Below are positions 1-5,082 of a stretch of DNA of 5,082 nt, piece after piece. This DNA comes from Thiomicrorhabdus sp. Its GTDB lineage: Bacteria; Pseudomonadota; Gammaproteobacteria; Thiomicrospirales; Thiomicrospiraceae. The stretch's first letter is position 1, and every line of letters starts with the position of its first letter. The notes under the pieces were generated by a model that worked only from the letters and a program-made list of their open reading frames with translations, did not search any database and had not been told where the DNA came from. Both the position numbers and the translations under genes were made by a program. Location: the NCBI GenBank assembly GCA_015488565.1, contig WFNQ01000267.1:1-5082 (forward strand), written 5' to 3'.

Positions 1-1
1 C

Positions 2-1345
2 TCATATTACTTCCACCTTCATACCCACTTTATTAATCAGTTCAATAAATGTTGGAAAAGAGGTATTTACATTCGCACAGTCATCAATCACGATTTCAGA
101 AGCGGCATTCAAGCCTGCAATGGTCATTGCCATGGAGATACGATGATCGTGGTGGCTTTGAATCTCTGAGGATTGAGGTGTCTGCTTACCGCCATTAATC
201 ACCATTCCATCTTTGGTGGGCATGGCATCAATGCCCACCGCTTGCAACGCATCTGCCATCACCTGAATCCGGTCCGACTCTTTTACACGCAACTCTTCTG
301 CCCCCGTTAAAATGGTCTGTCCCTCAGCCGTTGCAGCGACAACAAATAATACGGGGAACTCATCAATGGCGAGTGCAACCAACGACTCTGGAATTGCAAT
401 CCCTTTTAAAGGTGCATACTTAACATGTACATCAGCAACGGGCTCACCACCAACTTCATGCACGTTTTCAAGCTGAATATCCGCACCCATGAGTTTTAGA
501 ATATCAATGATTCCAACACGAGTTGGGTTCATTCCCACATGCTCTACGACCAAATCAGAATCTTTAGAAACGGTTGCGGCGGCAATAAAAAAGGCCGCTG
601 AGGAGATATCCGAAGGGACATCGATATGACGAGCGGTTAAGCGCCCTCCTCCTTGCAAACAGGCTTTCATTCGTTGGTTATCCAGTTTTTCAGAAGTAAC
701 TGGGTAACCAAATCCATTTAACATGCGTTCAGTATGATCTCGCGTGGGGGCTGGCTCAAGCGCACTGGTGGTTCCTTCTGCGTATAATCCAGCCAATAAA
801 ACACAGGATTTCACTTGTGCACTGGCCATCGGCAACACATAATCAATGCCCTTTAAAGAGTGACTGCCTGTTCCGGTAATTTTTAAGGGGGGCGTTCCAC
901 CGTCAGCGGTTTCAATTTGAGCACCCATTAAGCGTAATGGATCGGTCACTCGCTTCATCGGTCTTTTGGAAAGAGAGGCATCGCCAATTAACTCACAATC
1001 AAAATCCTGTCCCGCTAAAATACCTGCCATAAGACGCATAGCCGTACCTGAGTTTCCCATATCCAAAGGGTTAATTGGTTTTTTAAGCCCCTTCAGCCCA
1101 ACTCCTTTTATGGTGACACGGCCATTATTCGGCCCATCAATCTCAACCCCCATATCCTGAAAAGCTTTCAGTGTTGCTAGGCTATCATCGCCCTCTAAAA
1201 AGCCCGTTACCGTTGTCGTACCTTCGGCAATCGCACCCAGCATAATACTACGATGCGAAATTGACTTATCGCCAGGGACTCGAATTCGCCCCTTAATCGT
1301 GCCATTAGGTTGAACCTTAAACGTTACATTTGACATAGATTTCAT
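2..1345 (-). CDS. aroA: 3-phosphoshikimate 1-carboxyvinyltransferase (EPSP synthase)
   Basis: Cytoplasmic enzyme of the shikimate pathway that joins phosphoenolpyruvate to shikimate-3-phosphate, giving EPSP, the precursor of chorismate. The 447-residue protein is complete; its TGA stop lies at 2-4. Motifs seen in order: GDKSISHRS (25-33, with Lys27), GNSGTAMRL (97-105), SKRPMKR (126-132), SAQVKS (175-180), IDEFP (327-331, Asp328), LRVKESDR (352-359) and HDHR (399-402). Motifs such as GDASLSKRPM and PMASAQVKS resemble the Agrobacterium CP4-like class II branch more than E. coli AroA. The first ATG is 3 bases after the tyrA stop and has no well-placed ribosome binding site. A second ATG at 1334-1336 (Met4) has an AAAGA about 9 bases upstream and may be the real start. 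It is the last operon gene visible. In relatives cmk and rpsA follow, but that lies outside the window. Function is confident; the start is uncertain by three residues. Confidence 0.97.
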   Translation of the reverse strand: MKSMSNVTFKVQPNGTIKGRIRVPGDKSISHRSIMLGAIAEGTTTVTGFLEGDDSLATLKAFQDMGVEIDGPNNGRVTIKGVGLKGLKKPINPLDMGNSGTAMRLMAGILAGQDFDCELIGDASLSKRPMKRVTDPLRLMGAQIETADGGTPPLKITGTGSHSLKGIDYVLPMASAQVKSCVLLAGLYAEGTTSALEPAPTRDHTERMLNGFGYPVTSEKLDNQRMKACLQGGGRLTARHIDVPSDISSAAFFIAAATVSKDSDLVVEHVGMNPTRVGIIDILKLMGADIQLENVHEVGGEPVADVHVKYAPLKGIAIPESLVALAIDEFPVLFVVAATAEGQTILTGAEELRVKESDRIQVMADALQAVGIDAMPTKDGMVINGGKQTPQSSEIQSHHDHRISMAMTIAGLNAASEIVIDDCANVNTSFPTFIELINKVGMKVEVI

Positions 1346-1348
1346 TCT

Positions 1349-2236
1349 TTATTTAATATGTTTATCTCTGGCCTGTTTCGCCGCTAAAAACAGTGTTTTC
1401 AACGCCTCTCCATCCTGTTTTTCAACCAACGTTGTTAGTTCTACAATCGCTGTTTGGTACTCTTTTAACCACTTCACAATAGCCGTTGAGTTTTCAATTG
1501 AAATATCTCGCCACATAACCGCATCACTGGAAGCGATTCGAGTAAAATCACGAAAACCACCTGCCGTATAAGGAAATACATTCCCCAGCTCTTTGTGTTC
1601 ATTGAGCATATCGACCAATGAAAATGCAAGCAGATGGGGCAAATGGCTGGTCGCGGCAAAAATATCGTCATGATGTTGAGCGGACATGGATTCTACATTT
1701 GCGCCCAACGCCTGCCACAAGCGTGTGACCTGCTTAATTGCATGAATATCGGTGGTATCAGAAGGCGTTAAAATCACTCGGTGTGCAACAAACAAACTCG
1801 CATCGGCCGCCTCTACCCCACTTTTCTCTTTTCCCGCAATCGGATGACCTGGGACAAAATTAGCAGGCACCGCGCCAAACACCGATTGAACGGCGGCAAT
1901 GACACTGGACTTTGCACTGCCTGCATCCGTTATAATCGCACTCTTTTTTAAGTGGGGTTTCATTTGTTGCAAAACCGACTTCATGACTCCCAATGGAACC
2001 GATAGCATAATCAAATCACTGTCTTTAACGGCTTCTGCTATATCGGTACTGTACGCATCCACCACGCCCAATGCAACGGCTTTTTTAAGGGTTGATTCAT
2101 TATGACCAAAACCAAAAACGGTACGTGCCAGTCCAGCCTCTTTAAGGCCTTTTGCAAATGAACCGCCAATCAATCCGACCCCTATAATGGTGACTTTAGA
2201 CAATAAAGGCATCGGCTCTACTTGAGAATCACTCAT
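1349..2236 (-). CDS. tyrA: prephenate dehydrogenase (possibly broad cyclohexadienyl dehydrogenase)
   Basis: Oxidatively decarboxylates prephenate to 4-hydroxyphenylpyruvate in tyrosine synthesis; some family members also accept arogenate. The 295 residues form a minimal TyrA core without a fused chorismate mutase or a C-terminal ACT domain. An N-terminal Rossmann fold starts with GVGLIGGS (19-26). Then come TDAGSAK (103-109), GHPIAGKEKSG (130-140, with the conserved His131), TSHLPH (196-201) and GGFRDFTRIA (226-235), which bind substrate and carry catalytic residues in this family. The end of the second beta strand reads VFGFGHN (40-46), with Gly44 where NAD-specific members usually have Asp, so NADP use or mixed cofactor use is possible. 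The ATG overlaps the end of hisC in ATGAGTGA, which suggests translational coupling. An in-frame ATG at codon 9 (2210-2212) is an alternative start just before the fold. The stop is in the same frame as the downstream aroA start. Confidence 0.95.
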   Translation of the reverse strand: MSDSQVEPMPLLSKVTIIGVGLIGGSFAKGLKEAGLARTVFGFGHNESTLKKAVALGVVDAYSTDIAEAVKDSDLIMLSVPLGVMKSVLQQMKPHLKKSAIITDAGSAKSSVIAAVQSVFGAVPANFVPGHPIAGKEKSGVEAADASLFVAHRVILTPSDTTDIHAIKQVTRLWQALGANVESMSAQHHDDIFAATSHLPHLLAFSLVDMLNEHKELGNVFPYTAGGFRDFTRIASSDAVMWRDISIENSTAIVKWLKEYQTAIVELTTLVEKQDGEALKTLFLAAKQARDKHIK

Positions 2237-3356
2237 TCTTTAATACCACTTTAAGCGCGTCAATAAAGTGTTGGTTCTCAACTTGTGTTCCAATAGATAC
2301 TCGTAAAAACTGGGTTAAACCATAATTTGCCAGCGGGCGAACAATGACCCCTTCCTTTAATAACGCCTGATTTATTTCAAGCGCTTTATCGCCTAAATCA
2401 ATACAAATAAAGTTACCAGAGGAAGGAATATAATCAATACCGAGTCTCGCTAATGCTTCTTTTATTTGACGCATTCCCTGCTGATTAAGGCGGATACTTT
2501 TTTCAACAAAAACCTGATCTGATAGGGCGGAGCAAGCCGCAACTTGCGCAAAGTGATTGACATTAAAAGGCGCACGTAACTGGTTGATGTATTGAATAAT
2601 TTCTCCCCCCCCTACTAAGTAACCGACTCTTAAGGAGGCCAACCCATACGCTTTAGAAAAAGTACGAGAAATCAATAAATTAGGGTACTGAGAAAGATAA
2701 TCGCAGCCATCTGGGTAGTGGTTATTGTCATCAAATGATTTGGCGTACTCAATATACGCTTCATCCAGCACCACAATAATCTCTTTAGGCACTTGAGAAA
2801 TAAACGATTCCCATTGATTTTTAGTCAACAACGTACCCGTTGGGTTATTTGGGTTGGCAATGTAAATTAATTTGGTTTTATCCGTAATCGCCGCCAACAT
2901 GGCCTCTAAATCATGCCCCCAATCTACCGCGGGTACTTCCACGCCTGTTGCACCAACCACTTGTGCCGAAATAGGATATACCGCAAAACCATATTGTGCA
3001 TAAATCACCTCATCTCCCGCACTAGCAAACACACGTGCAACCAGTTCGAGTAACTCATTTGACCCATTTCCGATGGCAAGTTGCTCGGTTTTCACGCCTA
3101 AAAACTCAGATAATGTTTTTTTAAGCTCAAAAGCACTGCCATCAGGATAGCGGGCAATATCTTTCAGAGCCGCTTGAACAGCCGTAAGTACATTAGGGCT
3201 TGCCCCCAGTGGATTTTCATTCGAAGCCAATTTAGAGATATACGTTAACCCCAGCTCTCGCTGTAATTCACTTACCGGCTTGCCTGGAATATAAGGGTGA
3301 ATACCTAAAACTTGAGGCTGAACACGATCACAAAATAGTTGATTTAATTCGGTCAT
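2229..3356 (-). CDS. hisC: histidinol-phosphate / aromatic aminotransferase (fold type I, PLP)
   Basis: PLP-dependent aminotransferase of the HisC family. Besides histidinol phosphate, enzymes in this operon position are thought to transaminate phenylpyruvate and 4-hydroxyphenylpyruvate, the last step to Phe and Tyr; that role is inferred from context. Counting from ATG 3354-3356 the protein has 375 residues, typical for the family. Visible motifs are LASNENPLG (43-51), ANPNNPTG (167-174, PLP-contacting Asn), LDEAYIEY (197-204, PLP-pyridine Asp198), SRTFSKAYGLASLRVGY (230-246, Schiff-base Lys235) and FLRVSIGT (350-357, substrate-carboxylate Arg352). An in-frame TTG two codons upstream (3360-3362) would add two residues; I prefer ATG. 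Neither start has a clear Shine-Dalgarno sequence. The last codons overlap the tyrA start. A run of eight G on the coding strand (2605-2612) encodes Gly-Gly-Gly. If another hisC sits in a his operon elsewhere, this would be the second paralogue. Confidence 0.94.
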   Translation of the reverse strand: MTELNQLFCDRVQPQVLGIHPYIPGKPVSELQRELGLTYISKLASNENPLGASPNVLTAVQAALKDIARYPDGSAFELKKTLSEFLGVKTEQLAIGNGSNELLELVARVFASAGDEVIYAQYGFAVYPISAQVVGATGVEVPAVDWGHDLEAMLAAITDKTKLIYIANPNNPTGTLLTKNQWESFISQVPKEIIVVLDEAYIEYAKSFDDNNHYPDGCDYLSQYPNLLISRTFSKAYGLASLRVGYLVGGGEIIQYINQLRAPFNVNHFAQVAACSALSDQVFVEKSIRLNQQGMRQIKEALARLGIDYIPSSGNFICIDLGDKALEINQALLKEGVIVRPLANYGLTQFLRVSIGTQVENQHFIDALKVVLKNE

Positions 3357-3386
3357 AGTCAATTAACAAACAGACTCACAGGTCTT

Positions 3387-4478
3387 TTAAAGGGGTGAAA
3401 TAGGAAAGGAACCCAGTAGTTTAAAAAACTCCGCCTTAGAGGCCACTTCTTTTAACGCTTGATTCAGGTTTTCGTCCTCTTGATGCCCTAGAACATCAAT
3501 AAAGAACAGGTAATCCCATGTCTTATCAACGGAAGGACGCGAGATAATGCGTGTCATATTGATTCCACGGTGACTAAAGCAGGCTAAAATATCCAATAGC
3601 GCACCAGAGCGATTTTTCATTGAAACAATCATCGCCGTTTTATCTTCCCCGCTAGGGGGGACGTCCTCTTTGCCTAATACCCAAAACTTAGTGGTATTGT
3701 CCACTTGATCTTCAATATTCGACTCTAAAATCGTTAACTCATACAACTGAGCCGCTTGCTCTGAGGCAATCGCCGCAATGGTTGAATCCGTTTGTGCCAT
3801 CTTAGCCGCCAACGCGTTCGAAGCAACGGCTTCCACCTCCACCCAAGGCAAATTATTTTTAATCCACTGTTCACACTGACCAAGCGCTTGTGTGTGCGCC
3901 ACCAGTTTTTTAATGCCTTCTACCTTTTCTAATTTAGACAACAGACAGTGGTGTATTGCCAATGTCACTTCGCCAGATATTTTAAGCTTGGTTTTAAGCA
4001 AGGCATTTTGTGTGCTTTTTACAATGCCTTCTGACGAGTTTTCAACCGGAACAATGCCATAATTTGCCCCCCCTCGTTCAACCACATCAAACACATCTTC
4101 AATGGTTGAGACGGCAACGGGGTGTGCAGAAGAACCAAATTGTTTAATCACACTGGCATGTGTGTAACTGCCTTCAGGCCCTAAATAAGCAACCGATATC
4201 GGTTGCTCTAATGCCAAGCAAGCCGACATAATTTCTCTAAATAACTTTGCCATCTCTTCATCAGGCAACAAGCTGGTGTTACGCGCTTTTACCGTTCTTA
4301 AAACCTGAGCTTCTCGTTCGGGGCGATAAAACACCACCTCAACTTGACCACCTTTCGTTTTAATATCCGCCACTTTTTGAGCGCACAACGCTCTTTGACC
4401 AATCAGCTCTTGAATTTGAGCATCAATGGAATCAATGTCATTGCGAATCTGAGTCAACTGTTCTTGTTCTGTTGTCAT
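3387..4478 (-). CDS. pheA: bifunctional chorismate mutase / prephenate dehydratase (P-protein)
   Basis: Converts chorismate to prephenate and then to phenylpyruvate in phenylalanine synthesis. The 363 residues give three domains. An AroQ-type helical chorismate mutase spans about 8-92, with R12, R29, K35 and YRPEREAQVL (51-60). The prephenate dehydratase spans about 95-270, with VAYLGPEGSYTH (96-107), GIVPVENSSEG (141-151), IHHCLL (175-180) and TTKF (262-265), the family's usual TRF motif with Lys for Arg. The C-terminal ACT domain spans about 280-360, with GALL (292-295) and ISRP (312-315), matching the GALV and ESRP phenylalanine-binding motifs of E. coli PheA except that the Glu is replaced by Ile. 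The ATG follows a good Shine-Dalgarno (TAAGG, 7-base spacing) that includes the serC stop codon. A 20-bp perfect palindrome lies in the codons joining the mutase and dehydratase domains. Sequence and length closely resemble the Pseudomonas P-protein. Confidence 0.97.
   Translation of the reverse strand: MTTEQEQLTQIRNDIDSIDAQIQELIGQRALCAQKVADIKTKGGQVEVVFYRPEREAQVLRTVKARNTSLLPDEEMAKLFREIMSACLALEQPISVAYLGPEGSYTHASVIKQFGSSAHPVAVSTIEDVFDVVERGGANYGIVPVENSSEGIVKSTQNALLKTKLKISGEVTLAIHHCLLSKLEKVEGIKKLVAHTQALGQCEQWIKNNLPWVEVEAVASNALAAKMAQTDSTIAAIASEQAAQLYELTILESNIEDQVDNTTKFWVLGKEDVPPSGEDKTAMIVSMKNRSGALLDILACFSHRGINMTRIISRPSVDKTWDYLFFIDVLGHQEDENLNQALKEVASKAEFFKLLGSFPISPL
4188..4207. repeat. perfect 20-bp palindrome inside pheA
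   Basis: The half-site AGCAACCGAT is followed immediately by its reverse complement, with no mismatch and no spacer. It covers codons 91-97 of pheA (Glu-Gln-Pro-Ile-Ser-Val-Ala), the linker between the chorismate mutase and prephenate dehydratase domains. As RNA it could fold into an 8-bp GC-rich stem with an AUAU loop. No U-tract follows, so it is not an intrinsic terminator. Whether it has a function is unknown. Confidence 0.6.
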
Positions 4479-4485
4479 GAAAAAG

Positions 4486-4490
4486 CCTTA
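4486..4490 (-). promoter_or_regulatory. pheA ribosome binding site overlapping the serC stop
   Basis: The coding strand reads TAAGG, then seven bases, then the pheA ATG. The TAA is the serC stop codon, so ribosomes finishing serC stop on the pheA initiation region. This suggests translational coupling of the two genes. It is the only clear, well-spaced Shine-Dalgarno among the visible gene starts. Confidence 0.75.
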
Positions 4491-5082
4491 ATCAAGCGTG
4501 TTGTTTTGTGCAAATCGTTTCATAAACGTAATCAATGCATCCACACCCTCTTCTGGCATGGCATTATAAAGACTGGCACGCATACCACCAAACGCTTTAT
4601 GACCTTTTAAACTCAACAAGAATTCCGATTTAGATGCCTCTAAAAATGGGGCGTCTAACGCACTGTCTTTTAAATGGAATGTGACATTCATACAGGAACG
4701 TTGATTGCGCTGAATGTTGTTTGAATAAAACTCAGAGGTATCAATGTAGTCGTACAGTTTTTTAGCCTTACGTTCATTGATTTTAGCCATGGCCTCTACA
4801 CCACCTATCGTCTTAAGCCAATCAAACACCAACCCAGCCAAATACCATGCGTAGGTGGCTGGCGTATTAAACATAGAATCGTTTTCTGCGTAGGTTTTCC
4901 AGTTTAATAACGAAGGCGTGATGTCTCGCGCTAACCCAATTAAATCGTCACGAATAATCATAATACACAGCCCCGCAGGACCAATATTTTTCTGTGCGCC
5001 AGCATAGATAATGCCATAGCGACTCACGTCAATCGGGCACGACATAATATTAGAAGACATATCCGCAATCACCGGCTTACCC
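4488..5082 (-). CDS. serC: phosphoserine aminotransferase, 3' part (5' end outside window)
   Basis: PLP enzyme that transaminates 3-phosphohydroxypyruvate to phosphoserine in serine synthesis. In many gammaproteobacteria it also makes 4-phosphohydroxy-L-threonine for PLP synthesis (the PdxF role). The reading frame stays open through the right edge (the codons before the GTG at 5070-5072 read Gly-Lys-Pro), so that GTG is an internal Val and not a start. About 197 of the usual 360 or so residues are present. The visible part begins at the conserved KPVIADMSSN stretch, followed by YAGAQKNIGPAG with the PLP-binding lysine (codon 4989-4991), then NTPATYAWYL, RSCMNVTF and HKAFGGMRASLYNAMP near the C-terminus, all SerC hallmarks. 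The N-terminal PLP-phosphate-binding half is missing only because the window ends. The TAA stop is 9 bases before pheA and forms part of its ribosome binding site. It is the most upstream gene seen, so the operon promoter is likely out of view. Confidence 0.96.
   Translation of the reverse strand, partial: GKPVIADMSSNIMSCPIDVSRYGIIYAGAQKNIGPAGLCIMIIRDDLIGLARDITPSLLNWKTYAENDSMFNTPATYAWYLAGLVFDWLKTIGGVEAMAKINERKAKKLYDYIDTSEFYSNNIQRNQRSCMNVTFHLKDSALDAPFLEASKSEFLLSLKGHKAFGGMRASLYNAMPEEGVDALITFMKRFAQNNTLD

Larger units (their letters stand above)
1..5082 (-). other. aromatic amino acid operon serC-pheA-hisC-tyrA-aroA
   Basis: Five genes on one strand have junctions of +9, about +30, -8 and +3 bases and no terminator between them, which points to one transcript. 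The order matches the gammaproteobacterial supraoperon in which cmk and rpsA usually follow aroA. The products cover EPSP formation, chorismate mutase, both prephenate branches, and aminotransferases. No leader peptide, attenuator or operator is visible because the 5' end of the operon is outside the window. Confidence 0.85.

Noticed and set aside
966..1160. Plus-strand 64-codon open frame opposite aroA
   Set aside because: It lies wholly antisense to conserved EPSP synthase codons, has no family resemblance and no visible ribosome binding site.
1492..1503. 12-bp palindrome TTTCAATTGAAA inside tyrA
   Set aside because: About one perfect 12-bp palindrome is expected by chance in 5 kb, and it is AT-rich within coding sequence.
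1474..1671. Minus-strand 65-codon open frame inside tyrA in another frame
   Set aside because: It overlaps the conserved TSHLPH and GFRDFTRIA region of TyrA, so it is a frame shadow.
1899..2105. Plus-strand 68-codon open frame opposite tyrA
   Set aside because: It is antisense to the Rossmann-fold coding region with no independent support.
3372..3385. Small inverted repeat AGAC/GTCT in the pheA-hisC gap, followed by T-rich sequence, as a possible terminator
   Set aside because: The stem is only 4 bp with a 6-base loop, and the following coding-strand sequence GTTTGTT is not a proper U-tract.
4344..4610. Plus-strand 88-codon open frame across the pheA-serC junction
   Set aside because: It is antisense to two well-supported genes, and its translation shows no recognisable domain.
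1..5082. A novel defence, mobile or otherwise undescribed system
   Set aside because: Every base belongs to or directly flanks conserved biosynthetic genes in a known operon order; there are no unknown ORFs, repeat arrays or integration marks.

Overview
The window holds part of one tightly packed operon on the minus strand. Read in the direction of transcription (high to low coordinates) the order is serC (5' end outside the window), pheA, hisC, tyrA, aroA. All belong to serine or aromatic amino acid biosynthesis, and every product is recognisable from family motifs. Coding sequence fills almost everything. The largest gap is about 30 bases between pheA and hisC; the other junctions are 9 bases (serC-pheA), an 8-base overlap (hisC-tyrA) and 3 bases (tyrA-aroA).

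The gene order matches the known gammaproteobacterial 'supraoperon' serC-pheA-hisC-tyrA-aroA-(cmk-rpsA), best described in Pseudomonas. The mid-40s GC content (judged by eye) and the separate tyrA and aroA genes fit a lower-GC gammaproteobacterium, for example a sulfur oxidiser of the Thiomicrospira/Hydrogenovibrio type. That placement is an inference from memory, not a search result.

The genes work together as follows. AroA makes EPSP, the precursor of chorismate. PheA (chorismate mutase plus prephenate dehydratase plus ACT domain) turns chorismate into prephenate and then phenylpyruvate. TyrA oxidises prephenate to 4-hydroxyphenylpyruvate. HisC is an aminotransferase of the histidinol-phosphate family that in this setting probably also transaminates the aromatic keto acids. 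SerC supplies phosphoserine, and its family also serves PLP synthesis, the cofactor of both aminotransferases here.

No promoter, terminator, RNA gene, mobile element or CRISPR array is visible; the operon promoter should lie beyond the right edge. I see no undescribed system. The items most worth a second look are a perfect 20-bp palindrome at the domain junction of pheA, a tyrA-aroA junction where one in-frame stop codon separates two proteins that are fused in Pseudomonas, and changes in the regulatory and cofactor motifs of PheA and TyrA.
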